From assembly GCA_947475165.1 (NCBI GenBank), contig CANJLD010000017.1, forward strand, positions 29,258 to 93,257: DNA of 64,000 bases, read 5' to 3'. This DNA is from Bacteroidota bacterium. GTDB lineage: Bacteria > Bacteroidota > Bacteroidia > Chitinophagales > LD1. A program made the translations under genes and the position numbers. This document shows, one piece after another, positions 36,701 to 44,852 of the stretch (positions are counted from its first letter, which is position 1; every line of letters starts with the position of its first letter). The notes below the pieces were generated by a model, which saw only the letters and a program-made list of their open reading frames with translations, made no database searches and was not told the DNA's origin.

Positions 36701-37049
36701 GTTTGCCCGCATCATCGTATGCCGAGCCGAGTGTGATGTAGAGATTGTTATCGTATTCAGTTCCGTAGCTGTTGGCTTCTTCGCAAAGTTTTATGGTTTT
36801 GTCGTAGTCTTTCTTAGCATAATAACTAAGTGCTTTTTCTACAACTGCCAATGAGTAGTTAGTGTCGTTTTCCGGAACCTGATTATAAAGCTTAAGTGCT
36901 TCATCATATTTCTCGTCATCGTGTAGGGCAACACCTCTATTAATTATTTCGCCCGAATTGATAACGTTGTATTCGGTGCTTTGAGCGTTGGTAGTTGTGA
37001 TAAGAAGGAAGGCAACTGTAAGTGTAAGCAACTGTTTGTTAAACATCAT
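33741..37049 (-). CDS. Secreted TPR and MORN-repeat protein
   Basis: The 1102-residue product has a signal peptide (LTVAFLLITTTNAQ). An N-terminal TPR array follows (about residues 35-215, KYTEAIELYKQVLQITPYHA and similar) and then a helical linker. A very long run of MORN-2/YwqK-type repeats of about 23 residues fills about 355 to the end, with the pattern YYxNGKLxxExxYxNGxxxG. Such beta-hairpin repeats stack into a solenoid; they are common in Bacteroidota exported proteins, with no fixed function known. No T9SS sorting domain is present, so it is probably periplasmic or outer-membrane associated. A candidate promoter lies at 37096-37129. Confidence 0.87.
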   Translation of the reverse strand: MMFNKQLLTLTVAFLLITTTNAQSTEYNVINSGEIINRGVALHDDEKYDEALKLYNQVPENDTNYSLAVVEKALSYYAKKDYDKTIKLCEEANSYGTEYDNNLYITLGSAYDDAGKPEKALDAYDRGIKAFPKNHLILFNKAVTLEQQEKYTEAIELYKQVLQITPYHASTHYRLGHLAEQEGDLTRAMLCYNTFLIVEPASSRALNVLTSLDNMTSRKYDDSKAKGIKLAEKGEDFSAIETLIRKQLALNKNYKLESKADYSVVRQNQALLSYLATHRGNKGFWETFYVPFYAQLYKEGRFEDFSYFILASSDNEKIKALLNKNKKDIEKFNEWIADAYSNVTAKYKVEIDGKQTDVVQLYYKGGSLYGFGPYVTGADKADKKVGSWKFYYTNGRLMSTGSYDNNAQQTGDWKFYHVNGVLKKETKMVEGNGSGPYKIYYENGNLKEAGEFAKGELNKEIKTFTWYGGLEEVHHFKDGVHEGKYEEYYPNGKLSFSSNYTNNKLTGVFKSFHPDGKPNVDGNIKDNFKEGLFTVYFRDGKVELKKTYLLNKENGPFVKYYNNGKVKQEGNLKNEKYSGTWKTYFMNGQIDDITTYNDAGNENGTQQYFDVDGKKYYEAELKDGRILQFKYFDKSGKVVADTKLKAKQEVKTYYSDGNVRWTGFLANGKRDGQWKEYARNGLLISEYNYNDGSLNGSAKTYFLNGKVFKELNYKNGELHGEYLEYFRNGKLYKSAWYENGMGQGDVTQYTNRGQKERYFTMLDDKINSNSYTYDVEGRLNVVERYEKGIFAGFTFYDTTGAVTRKIEVKKEKVEVEFPSVAGDVLMKRTFVNGSKEGVSNSYFLDNKIESEGYYLNDKRDGLWKWYNPDNTLNAVRTYDLGDLKGLSENYDLFGKIKSRFDYVDGSIYGIGDIFYYNGNKKEEVTYWEDEENGPTKYFGFNGEYVMTLLFEHGALSKIVYVNGKGGAGKSDTIPATATITIESKYANGKTAFIMEYKNGYQNGNYREFFEDGTPSRESQYIDDQLDGERKTWYRNGKLRMVENFKFDDNEGITILYNETGTKKAEYMYKNDMLHGAVKYYDVTGKLTNHYIFYNRDMVKKVL

Positions 37050-37095
37050 GGGTTAAAGATTTTTGGTAATTACGAAACTGTTTTTTTACTGTTCT

Positions 37096-37129
37096 CAAAC
37101 GTAAAAAAGGGTTCGATATTATCACACAA
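37096..37129 (-). promoter_or_regulatory. Candidate promoter of the TPR/MORN gene
   Basis: On the minus strand TTG (plus 37127-37129), a 23-base spacer and TACGTTTG (plus 37096-37103) fit the Bacteroidota consensus apart from a long spacer. The start point would leave a leader of about 40 bases. Confidence 0.45.
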
Positions 37130-37171
37130 AACTAGAGCAGTTGGTTTAATTTTTTTTCTCATTCTAATTTT

Positions 37172-37179
37172 TACTTTTG
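37172..37179 (+). promoter_or_regulatory. Promoter -7 element of tRNA-Leu
   Basis: TACTTTTG matches TAnnTTTG and is followed by CGCTCCC, like the rpsL and rplD promoters. It lies 34 bp before the tRNA. No good TTG is found at the -33 distance; the region is a T run. Confidence 0.55.
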
Positions 37180-37212
37180 CGCTCCCTTTTCAAAAAGGTA
37201 TGTTCATTGAAT

Positions 37213-37294
37213 GCGGGCGTGGCGAAATTGGCAGACGCACTAGACTTAGGATCTAGCGCCTCACGGCATGTGGGTTCAAGTCCCTCCGCCCGCA
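37213..37294 (+). tRNA. tRNA-Leu (anticodon UAG)
   Basis: The 82-base sequence folds as a class II tRNA. The acceptor stem is GCGGGCG/CGCCCGC with discriminator A. The D arm contains TGGCAGACGC. The anticodon stem CTAGA/TCTAG holds the loop CTTAGGA (anticodon TAG). There is a long variable arm (CGCCTCACGGCAT) and the T arm GTGGGTTCAAGTCCCTC. CCA is not fully encoded. Decodes CUN leucine codons. Confidence 0.95.
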
Positions 37295-37394
37295 CACTTT
37301 TCATGGTGTCATGGTGCGAAAGTATTGATATGTTAAAGTTGAATAGACTCTAACCTAAACACTTTCGCACCTAAACACTTTAACACAAATAATT

Positions 37395-38762
37395 ATGACA
37401 GTTACAGAAGAAAAAGTTGACAGCCTTCTATCTAAGGTTCGCGTTAATCTGAAGAAAGAAGATTACGAGCCAAACGTAAAAAAGCAAATTAAGACCCTTG
37501 CCAAACAGGTTTCGGTAAAAGGATTTCGACCGGGTATGGTACCGTTAGATATGGTGAAGAAGATGCATGGCAACAGCGTACTGGTGGAAGAACTGAATAA
37601 AGTGCTGAACGATGAGGTTTACAAATACATTAACGATAAAAAAATTGAAATTATCGCTTCGCCCATTCCGGCTAGCGGACAGAAACTGGATATTGATATC
37701 AACAGCTTAAAGGATATTGATTTTGCTTTCGAATTAGCTATTGCACCTAACGTTGACCTTTCGTTTATTGAGAATGCAGCGTTTACTAAGTATAAGATTC
37801 AGGCAGAAGAAAAAATGCTGAACGAAGAAGTAGACCGCATTCAAAAGCGTTTTGCTACCTACGAGTATCCGGAAGTAGTTGGTGATACAGATGTGCTTAC
37901 TTTCTCGGTAGAGGAATTGAACGCAGACGGAACGCCAAGAGAAGGCGGACAAAACACTGTAACTACTTTAACGGTTGACCTTTTGAAAGATGAAGCGAAG
38001 AGCAAAATTCTTCCTCTAAAGAAACAAAACAGTTTCGAATACAACGTGTTTGAACTGATGGATAGAGACCGCGAAGCAGTGGCTAAGAACGTTCTAAACA
38101 TGAACGACCTTTCTAAACTGAATGAAGTAGGAGATAAGTTCAAATTAACTTTGAACAACATTACCCGTTCGGTTCCTGCGGTTATCAACGAAGAATTTTT
38201 TGTAAAGGTTTACGGGGAAAACGGACCGAAGACCGAAGAAGAAATGCGCACGAACATCAAGAGTGATTTAGAAGCCTACTTCGATGGACAAACCGATAGC
38301 TACTTAGTAAATGATATTTACAAAGTAATTATTGAGAAGGCAAACTTCCCACTGCCCGATGAATTTCTGAAACGCTGGATTGATGTAACTAATGAGAAAC
38401 CAATTTCTGCTGAAGAAATTGAAAAAGATTATCCTGGCTTTGCAAAATCGCTTCGCTGGAGTTTGGTGCAGCGTAAAGTTGTAGCTGACCAAAACATCGA
38501 AATTTCGCAAGAAGAAGTTACGGGTAAAGTTCGCGCTAACCTTATACAGCAACTATATGGTTACGGTATGAAAAACATTGGCGAAGATTGGGTAGAGCAA
38601 TTTGTTCAAAAACAATTAGCTGATAAGAAAGTGGTTTCTCAAACCCGCGAGCAATTATTAGAAGACAAAGTGTTGAACTATATAAAGAGCAAGGTACAGT
38701 TGACTGAGAAGGATACTACTTTGGATGAGTTTAAGGCACTTGTAGAAAAAGTAAACGCATAA
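37395..38762 (+). CDS. tig: Trigger factor
   Basis: Trigger factor is the ribosome-bound chaperone that meets nascent chains at L23. The 455-residue product has the N-terminal ribosome-binding domain with the signature GFRPGMVPLDMVKKMHG (the GFRxGxxP motif), a reduced PPIase-like middle and a helical C-terminal domain. It is full length and lies upstream of clpP and clpX, the usual tig-clpP-clpX order, though separated from clpP by a 748-bp repeat-bearing gap and a terminator. Confidence 0.95.
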   Translation: MTVTEEKVDSLLSKVRVNLKKEDYEPNVKKQIKTLAKQVSVKGFRPGMVPLDMVKKMHGNSVLVEELNKVLNDEVYKYINDKKIEIIASPIPASGQKLDIDINSLKDIDFAFELAIAPNVDLSFIENAAFTKYKIQAEEKMLNEEVDRIQKRFATYEYPEVVGDTDVLTFSVEELNADGTPREGGQNTVTTLTVDLLKDEAKSKILPLKKQNSFEYNVFELMDRDREAVAKNVLNMNDLSKLNEVGDKFKLTLNNITRSVPAVINEEFFVKVYGENGPKTEEEMRTNIKSDLEAYFDGQTDSYLVNDIYKVIIEKANFPLPDEFLKRWIDVTNEKPISAEEIEKDYPGFAKSLRWSLVQRKVVADQNIEISQEEVTGKVRANLIQQLYGYGMKNIGEDWVEQFVQKQLADKKVVSQTREQLLEDKVLNYIKSKVQLTEKDTTLDEFKALVEKVNA

Positions 38763-38786
38763 TAGCAATAGTTACTTTAATGAATA

Positions 38787-38825
38787 AAAATATCCCGTCT
38801 CGGTTCAACCGAGACGGGATATTTT
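38787..38825 (+). terminator. Intrinsic terminator of tig
   Basis: A 17-bp stem (38787-38803 with 38809-38825), loop TTCAA, followed by GTTTTT, lies 25 bp after the tig stop and separates it from clpP. Confidence 0.9.
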
Positions 38826-38903
38826 GTTTTTGCCTCATCCGGTGGCGCTTTGCCTGACCACTCCCGAATGTATTTAACGGCAAGTCTAAAGGAACAGCGA
38901 GGT

Positions 38904-39187
38904 AGAATTGATATTTGTAAGCATTAGCGAACAATTTTTTTTGCCAGAATTGAACGCAAAACAAGGCAATTAGTAATCTATTACAATGTTATTCTAATGT
39001 AAACAATACCAATACGAAACAAGGCAATGGAGCAACAAAGCAATACGAAGCAAATACAAAGGAAGGCAATGGAAATACGAAGCAAGGCAATGGAGCTACG
39101 AAGGAATGCAAAGGAATTACGAAGCTAAACAAAGGAGTTACGAAGCAAGGCAATGGATTGAGCACGCAAGGCAAACAAGGCAGGCAG
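38904..39187. repeat. Dispersed element copy A with 21-bp tandem repeats
   Basis: The first 120 or so bp (from AGAATTGATATTTGTAAGC) closely match 63347-63465, including the shared block TGAACGCAAAACAAGGCAAT. After this comes a tract of 21-bp units of the type TACGAAGCAAGGCAATGGAGC, about eight imperfect copies. The unit is open in several frames (heptads TKQGNGx on plus, PLPCFVx on minus) because 21 is a multiple of 3, but no credible start exists. It lies between tig and clpP with no gene of its own. A hairpin follows at 39211-39235. Confidence 0.8.
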
Positions 39188-39210
39188 TAAATTACATGTT
39201 TTCGGGGTTT

Positions 39211-39235
39211 GGTATGGTGTATTTTACACCATACC
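39211..39235. other. Perfect 11-bp hairpin after element A
   Basis: GGTATGGTGTA (39211-39221) pairs exactly with 39225-39235 around TTT. A comparable palindrome follows copy B at 63675-63700. The following 270 bp up to clpP hold no gene I can identify. Confidence 0.65.
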
Positions 39236-39510
39236 GGGTTCGGGTTTAAAATTGGGGAAGAAAGCGGCAACACCAAACGCAAACCGCATATTTATTAGTT
39301 AGCGGCAATGTTACAATAACACTCAACAGAACATACATAACTCTCATTGGGCATCTATTTGGACTGACTTCTTTCGGACTTTGCCCGCCCGCGGCTTTGA
39401 GCGGGAACGCCAATATTATTTCAGGTTGTTCGTCAACATAGGGCGCGAAAGCCGGTTTGTTTTTCTCGAAAAACAAATTCATTATTACAACCGAAAAACA
39501 AACAGACCAC

Positions 39511-40215
39511 ATGAACATTAAAGAAGCACAGGATTTTAAGAACTACGCAGTAAAGCATCACGGCATCAGCAGTATGCATTTAGAAAACTATACCAAGAAA
39601 GTATATAGCGGTAATGCTCCGCAGAATTTAACGCGCACCGTAATTGAAGAAAGACAAATGCCGTTCCGCGAAGTAGATGTGTTTTCGCGTTTGATGATGG
39701 ACCGCATTATTTTCCTGGGCACTCCTATAGATGATTATATCGCAGCTATTATACAGGCACAGTTGTTATTCTTAGAATCAAGCGATGCGCGCAGCGATGT
39801 GCAGATTTATATTCACAGCCCCGGTGGTGAAGTTTATTCGGGCATGGGTATTTACGACACCATGCAATATGTAAATATGGATGTGGCAACTATCTGCACC
39901 GGTATGGCGGCTTCTATGGCGGCCGTATTATTATGTGCAGGCGAAAAAGGAAAACGCACTGCGTTGAAACATGCCCGTGTAATGATTCACCAGCCACTTG
40001 GCGGCATTGGTGGCAAGGCGAGCGAAATAGAAATTTCGATAAACGAAATCCGTAAGATTAAGCAAGAACTGTATCAAATCATTTCTGAGCACAGCGGTAA
40101 ATCAATGGAGCAGGTAGCAGCAGACAGCGACCGCGATTATTGGATGCGTGCGCAGGAAGCCAAAGACTACGGCATGATTGATGAAGTTTTAGTTCGCACT
40201 CCGAAGAAAGACTAA
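39511..40215 (+). CDS. clpP: ATP-dependent Clp protease proteolytic subunit
   Basis: ClpP forms the double-heptamer serine protease chamber. I start it at ATG 39511 (MNIKEAQDFKNYAVKHHG, 234 residues); the open frame begins at 39457 but the extra residues are not conserved. Motifs are IYIHSPGGEVYSGMGIYDTM, the nucleophile Ser in GMAASMAAVLL, the catalytic His in MIHQPLGG and the Asp in SDRDYW. Full length, followed by clpX 275 bp later. Confidence 0.96.
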   Translation: MNIKEAQDFKNYAVKHHGISSMHLENYTKKVYSGNAPQNLTRTVIEERQMPFREVDVFSRLMMDRIIFLGTPIDDYIAAIIQAQLLFLESSDARSDVQIYIHSPGGEVYSGMGIYDTMQYVNMDVATICTGMAASMAAVLLCAGEKGKRTALKHARVMIHQPLGGIGGKASEIEISINEIRKIKQELYQIISEHSGKSMEQVAADSDRDYWMRAQEAKDYGMIDEVLVRTPKKD

Positions 40216-40223
40216 ATAAATTT

Positions 40224-40296
40224 CGATTACACAGATAACAGCCGATGATTGCACCGATTTTTTTATCTGTGTAATCGAATGTTATCTGTGTAATCG
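40224..40296. repeat. Intergenic GATTACACAGATAA inverted and direct repeats
   Basis: CGATTACACAGATAA at 40224 is followed by two inverted copies (40263-40277 and 40282-40296). This looks like a small dispersed palindromic repeat. The rest of the clpP-clpX gap (to 40490) holds no gene and presumably the clpX promoter. Confidence 0.7.
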
Positions 40297-40490
40297 TTGT
40301 CGAAGACAAAAAAAATGCGATTTACATACGCTCGCATATAAACTACAAGAACCCTCTTGTAACTTGCATCCGTATAATGCTAACAACCGTATAACATTTG
40401 TATTTTTAGACCTCAAATTAGTACGGAACAGCAGAAGCGCATGTTAGTATGTTGATAACACCACTGCTCTACGCACTTGTAAAATAAACT

Positions 40491-41726
40491 ATGATGAAGA
40501 AAGAAAACGAACCACAGTGCTCATTTTGCGGACGCAAGAAACGCGAAACACAAATTCTTATCTCGGGTATCGAAGGACATATATGTGAGAACTGCGTGAA
40601 TCAGGCGCAGCAGATTATTGATGAAGAGTTGTTTCAGAAACACAAGAAGTTTCAGTTCAACTTACCTAACTCGGTAAAACCGCGCGACATTAAAAAGTTC
40701 CTTGACGGATATGTTATTGGTCAGGATGAAGCGAAGAAGTTTATCAGCGTGGCAGTTTACAATCACTACAAGCGCTTGAATCAAACCAAGAGCGATGAAG
40801 TGGAAATTGAAAAGAGCAACATATTAATGGTAGGTCCAACCGGAACAGGAAAGACTTTGCTTGCAAAGAGCATTGCTAAGTTTTTGAATGTGCCGTTTGC
40901 TATTGTTGATGCTACGGTATTTACAGAAGCCGGTTATGTAGGCGAAGATGTAGAGAGTATTCTTTCGCGCCTGTTACAGGTTTGTAACTATGATGTTACC
41001 GCTGCACAACACGGCATTATATATATAGATGAGATTGACAAGATTGCCCGTAAAGGTGATAACCCATCAATTACCCGTGATGTAAGTGGCGAAGGTGTTC
41101 AACAGGCCATGTTGAAATTGCTGGAAGGAAGCGAAGTACTCGTTCCACCGCAAGGAGGAAGAAAACATCCGGAGCAGAAATTAGTGAAGGTAGATACTTC
41201 GAACATCCTCTTTATATGCGGAGGTGCGTTTGAGGGTATTGAAAGAATTATTGCTTCGCGCATGAATCAATCTAAAGTTGGTTTCAAGAAAGGAAAGGAT
41301 AAGGAAAATGTAGGCAACGATAATTTCTTGCAATACATTTCTCCAATGGATATGCGCTCCTTCGGTTTAATCCCCGAGTTGATTGGTCGCGTGCCGGTAT
41401 TAGTTCACTTAGACCCGTTGGATAAAACTGCACTCAGTTCTATTCTTACAGAGCCAAAGAATGCTTTACTTAAACAGTTCAAGAAAATTTTCAAAGCCGA
41501 TGGCATTCAGCTTACTTACGAAGATGACGCTATTGATTACATCGTAGAGAAAGCTCTTGAATACAAATTAGGCGCGCGCGGTTTACGTTCTATTTGCGAA
41601 GCGGTAATGACAGATGCTATGTATGAACTTCCATCGCAGTCAGATATAAAAGAGTTTGTTGTTACCCGCGAGTTTGTGGAAGAGAAACTGGAGAACACAA
41701 AAATAAGTAAGCTAAAAGCTGCATAA
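40491..41726 (+). CDS. clpX: ATP-dependent Clp protease ATP-binding subunit
   Basis: ClpX unfolds substrates for ClpP. The 411-residue product has the N-terminal zinc finger (CSFCGRKK, then CENC), the Walker [16 protein letters not shown], the Walker [12 protein letters not shown] and sensor-2 [10 protein letters not shown]. It also has the pore and ClpP-contact loops of the family and normal length. The start could equally be the next codon, ATG 40494. A terminator lies 25 bp after the stop. Confidence 0.97.
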   Translation: MMKKENEPQCSFCGRKKRETQILISGIEGHICENCVNQAQQIIDEELFQKHKKFQFNLPNSVKPRDIKKFLDGYVIGQDEAKKFISVAVYNHYKRLNQTKSDEVEIEKSNILMVGPTGTGKTLLAKSIAKFLNVPFAIVDATVFTEAGYVGEDVESILSRLLQVCNYDVTAAQHGIIYIDEIDKIARKGDNPSITRDVSGEGVQQAMLKLLEGSEVLVPPQGGRKHPEQKLVKVDTSNILFICGGAFEGIERIIASRMNQSKVGFKKGKDKENVGNDNFLQYISPMDMRSFGLIPELIGRVPVLVHLDPLDKTALSSILTEPKNALLKQFKKIFKADGIQLTYEDDAIDYIVEKALEYKLGARGLRSICEAVMTDAMYELPSQSDIKEFVVTREFVEEKLENTKISKLKAA

Positions 41727-41750
41727 TACACACACGCCAATAAAGGAGTG

Positions 41751-41780
41751 AAATGCCTCGCAATTCTGCGGGGCATTTTT
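41751..41780 (+). terminator. Intrinsic terminator of clpX
   Basis: An 11-bp stem (41751-41761 with 41768-41778, one G/T pair) is followed by T residues. Confidence 0.85.
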
Positions 41781-41873
41781 TATACCCCTAAATCCCCTAA
41801 AGGGGACTTAAATACAGAATACAAATCCGGTTCTATGTCTTTTGCATTGAGCCCCCTTTAGGGGGTTGGGGGT
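41781..41873. repeat. Pair of CCCCTAAAGGGG palindromic repeats
   Basis: TCCCCTAAAGGGGA (41793-41806) and CCCCCTTTAGGGGG (41852-41865) flank a 45-bp spacer in inverted sense, like a small paired-palindrome element. The right half overlaps the end of the kinase-like gene at 41833 and encodes its last residues (HPQPPKGG). A single copy occurs at 8512-8525. Confidence 0.75.
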
Positions 41874-42705
41874 GTATATGATAATCGAGCAACCGGTAAA
41901 CAGGATTCTTATCTACAATGCCTAATTCGCAACCGTAATTGTCTGCTACTTTTTTTAAAACATGTTTGAAATGAAAAGCAATAGAGCCTACAAAATGAAC
42001 CGGATATTGTTTGTAGTTTTTATAACAGCAAACGTTATGAATAAAAAACTCTGTAAAACCTTCTTCGGCTAACTTCTCCATGAATTCTTTGTCGGGGCTG
42101 TCGCTCATTACTCGGGCAAAACTTGCTAAGTAGACATTGGCGTGCTGCTTTTTATACACTGCTTCATAAATTTTATTTTTCTCTAACCCGTAATCGTCAT
42201 TCAAAATTTTAGCAGTGGCTTCAGGTAATTCTTTATAGAGAAACTTCGCCAATAATTTTTTGCCGAAATAAGCACCGCTGCCTTCATCGCCTAAAATATA
42301 ACCGAGCCCGAGAGTAGGTCCGTCTTCCAAAACTCTTTCGCTATCAAACACACACGAGTTGGAGCCGGTACCTAATATACACGCTATGCCCGGCTTACCT
42401 CCGCAGGTAGAAAAGGCCGCAGCATTCATATCGTGGTCTACTTTTATTTTTTCTGCTTTGGTGAAATATTTTTTGAGCGCATCAAAAACAATTTGTTTTC
42501 GGTCATCGCTGCTGCAACTTGCTCCGTAAAAAAACACTTCGGTTATTTCATCTTTCAGTTTCAGCAAGCCTTCCTGCTTCATTAATTCATCGTAAATATT
42601 TTCAGAAGAAAAGAAGAGCGGATTAAAACCAATCGTTTCATGCAATTCTTTATTATCGGTTAACCAGTTGGTTTTAGTAGAGCCGCTTTCTGCTATTATT
42701 ATCAT
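41833..42705 (-). CDS. BadF/BadG-type ATPase, N-acetylglucosamine kinase-like
   Basis: The 290-residue product has the actin-like ATPase fold with the phosphate-1 motif IIIAESGSTKTNW, the middle ILGTGSNSCVFD and adenosine region GLGYILGDEGSGAYFGKKLL. This is the layout of the N-acetylglucosamine/hexosamine kinase branch (about 280 residues). It would phosphorylate an amino sugar, probably from wall or glycan turnover. The last 12 or so residues (HPQPPKGGSMQKT) are encoded by the dispersed palindromic repeat, so the native C-terminus has probably been replaced. The substrate is inferred from family only. Confidence 0.88.
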   Translation of the reverse strand: MIIIAESGSTKTNWLTDNKELHETIGFNPLFFSSENIYDELMKQEGLLKLKDEITEVFFYGASCSSDDRKQIVFDALKKYFTKAEKIKVDHDMNAAAFSTCGGKPGIACILGTGSNSCVFDSERVLEDGPTLGLGYILGDEGSGAYFGKKLLAKFLYKELPEATAKILNDDYGLEKNKIYEAVYKKQHANVYLASFARVMSDSPDKEFMEKLAEEGFTEFFIHNVCCYKNYKQYPVHFVGSIAFHFKHVLKKVADNYGCELGIVDKNPVYRLLDYHIHPQPPKGGSMQKT

Positions 42706-42798
42706 TTCGCTATGGGTTTGTTAATTGATTGCCCGAATATAAATTGATTTAGAAATGAAACTATTTCCGTTTACATTCGACTCGCTAAAAAATAAGCC

Positions 42799-44646
42799 AT
42801 GAAAAAAATTCTACCCCTCTGTTTCCTTTTTGTTTCAGCTTTTGCCTCGGCACAAAACGACCATCTTTCTCCTTCGCGTTCTAATCTTGATGGAACTCTT
42901 GCTCCCTTCTATCACGGTGTTGCTTCCGGTGACCCACTGACCGAAAGAGTGATTTTGTGGACGAGAATTACTTCCACTAATACTTCTGAAACAGTCGGTT
43001 GGCAAATTGCAACTGATACAGCATTCGCCACCGTTATTAATTCCGGTTCGGTAACTACCGACTCAACTACCGATTATACAGTGAAAGTAGATGCTACCGG
43101 TTTGCAGCCCGGCAACTGGTATTACTACCGGTTCAGCAGTAATGGCACTTATTCTATTGTGGGCAGAACGCGCACTATGCCAACCGGTAATGTTTCCAAT
43201 ATGCGTTTTGCGGTAGTGGCTTGCTCCAATTATCAGAGTGGATATTTTAATGCTTACCGCGATATTGTAAATAAGAATGATGTGGACGCGGTGATTCACT
43301 TAGGCGATTATTATTACGAATACGGACCGGATGATTTTGACCCGGGTATTGATTCATCGCGCATCCAAGAACCTTATAAGGAAGTATGGACGCGTTCCGA
43401 TTATCGTCAGCGTCATTCGTTTTATAAGCTCGACCCTGATTTGAGAGTGGCTCATCAGCAGTATCCGTTTATTACTGTTTGGGATGACCATGAAATTGCA
43501 AACGATAGTTGGAGCGGTGGCGCACAAAATCACACCGATAGTGTAGAGGGATATTGGAATGACCGCAAAGAAGATTCGCACGAAGCATATTTTGAGTGGA
43601 TGCCTATTCGCAATACACACAATAGCGTGGACACCATACACCGTGTAATACCCATGGGAAATTTGGCTGATTTAATTATGGTGGAAACACGCACCGAAGG
43701 AAGAGATATACAAGCGGGCACCACCGGTGCTACAGTTACCGATACCAACCGCACCATGATGGGACATGATGAGTTGGAATGGTACAAACAACAACTTTCT
43801 ACTTCTACAGCTAAATGGAAACTAATCGGCAACCAGGTAATGTTTGCTCCGCTTAAAGTTTTCGGCACTGCATTAAACCAAGACCAATGGGATGGTTATC
43901 CGGCTGAGCGCGATAAAATTCTTCGTCATATTTCATCCAATCACATTAATAACGTAGCCATCCTAACCGGTGATATTCATACTTCATGGGCAAACGATAT
44001 TCCGCATCCTGATTCTACTTACAGCGGCAGTACCGGTCATGGTTCGGCTTGTGTAGAGTTTGTTTGCACCAGTGTAACCAGCGGAAGTTTTATCACCTTC
44101 CCGGTACCGGCTAATATTATTACCGCACTTATCCCACATATAAAATATGCCGAGTTATCTAAGCGCGGCTATTTGCTGTTTGATGTTACCGAGCAAAAAG
44201 TGCAGGGCGATTGGATTTATATGAGCAGTATTACTTCGCGCACCTTTACTTCAGCCGTAGGTGCATCGTGGTGTGATTTAGATGGAGCGAATCATCTTAC
44301 ACAATGCAACGGCCCGCTTGCACCGCGCGGAACTAATCCGGGTTTAGCACCGATTGTTTCGGGAATAGGAAATGTGAAGCCGGATGAAATGGTCATGATT
44401 TCATGCTATCCAAATCCTTCTGTTAATGAAGTGGCTATTCAGTATTATATTTTTAAAGCTGGTGAAGTTAGCATGATGCTGACCGACCTGAACGGCAGAA
44501 TTGTTTACACCAACAAAACACAACACACCGAAGCCGGATTGTATCACACCGAAGCGGATTTAAGCAATGTGGCTTCCGGCACCTATTTACTCTCCATTGC
44601 CACCGCAAACAAAATGGTTTCGAAGAAGATTGTGAAGGTGAGATGA
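42799..44646 (+). CDS. PhoD-like alkaline phosphatase with T9SS sorting domain
   Basis: The 615-residue protein has a signal peptide (LCFLFVSAFASAQ). A PhoD-type N-terminal Fn3-like domain follows (GVASGDPLTERVILWTRI). The metallophosphatase domain has the metal ligands in VVACSNYQSGYFNAY, VIHLGDYYYEYG, WDDHEIANDSW and ILTGDIHTSW. A type A T9SS sorting domain (SCYPNPSVNEVAIQ, GTYLLSIAT, KKIVKVR) ends it. It probably releases phosphate from phosphodiesters or monoesters outside the cell. PhoD enzymes are usually Tat-exported, but here no twin-Arg is visible and secretion is by Sec plus T9SS. Confidence 0.93.
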   Translation: MKKILPLCFLFVSAFASAQNDHLSPSRSNLDGTLAPFYHGVASGDPLTERVILWTRITSTNTSETVGWQIATDTAFATVINSGSVTTDSTTDYTVKVDATGLQPGNWYYYRFSSNGTYSIVGRTRTMPTGNVSNMRFAVVACSNYQSGYFNAYRDIVNKNDVDAVIHLGDYYYEYGPDDFDPGIDSSRIQEPYKEVWTRSDYRQRHSFYKLDPDLRVAHQQYPFITVWDDHEIANDSWSGGAQNHTDSVEGYWNDRKEDSHEAYFEWMPIRNTHNSVDTIHRVIPMGNLADLIMVETRTEGRDIQAGTTGATVTDTNRTMMGHDELEWYKQQLSTSTAKWKLIGNQVMFAPLKVFGTALNQDQWDGYPAERDKILRHISSNHINNVAILTGDIHTSWANDIPHPDSTYSGSTGHGSACVEFVCTSVTSGSFITFPVPANIITALIPHIKYAELSKRGYLLFDVTEQKVQGDWIYMSSITSRTFTSAVGASWCDLDGANHLTQCNGPLAPRGTNPGLAPIVSGIGNVKPDEMVMISCYPNPSVNEVAIQYYIFKAGEVSMMLTDLNGRIVYTNKTQHTEAGLYHTEADLSNVASGTYLLSIATANKMVSKKIVKVR

Positions 44647-44671
44647 CCCCTAAGAGACTTGAGAGGCAGAA

Positions 44672-44709
44672 AACAAAAAGCCCTGTTCGTTTGAGCGGGG
44701 CTTTTTGTT
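44672..44709 (+). terminator. Intrinsic terminator of the phosphatase gene
   Basis: A 17-bp stem (44672-44688 with 44693-44709, two G/T pairs), loop GTTT, with T-rich 3' arm, 25 bp after the stop. Confidence 0.88.
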
Positions 44710-44852
44710 GTTATCCAAATCACCATTCCGTCAATTCAATTGTCACAGAATTGTAAAATTTTCAACATAACTCCGTTTCCCTTTTTCTTCATCCACAAAC
44801 GGTTAATATCGCAGCGCATTTAACTCGGTGCAGTTTGCATATTTGCGCATCC

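Noticed and set aside
36981..37256. 91-residue plus-strand frame reaching into the tRNA
   Set aside because: It overlaps the TPR/MORN gene start and the tRNA-Leu, and ends in tRNA sequence.
38989..39282. 97-residue minus-strand frame with PLPCFVx heptads
   Set aside because: The heptads arise because the DNA unit is 21 bp long; the frame lies wholly in the dispersed element and has no signal or domain.
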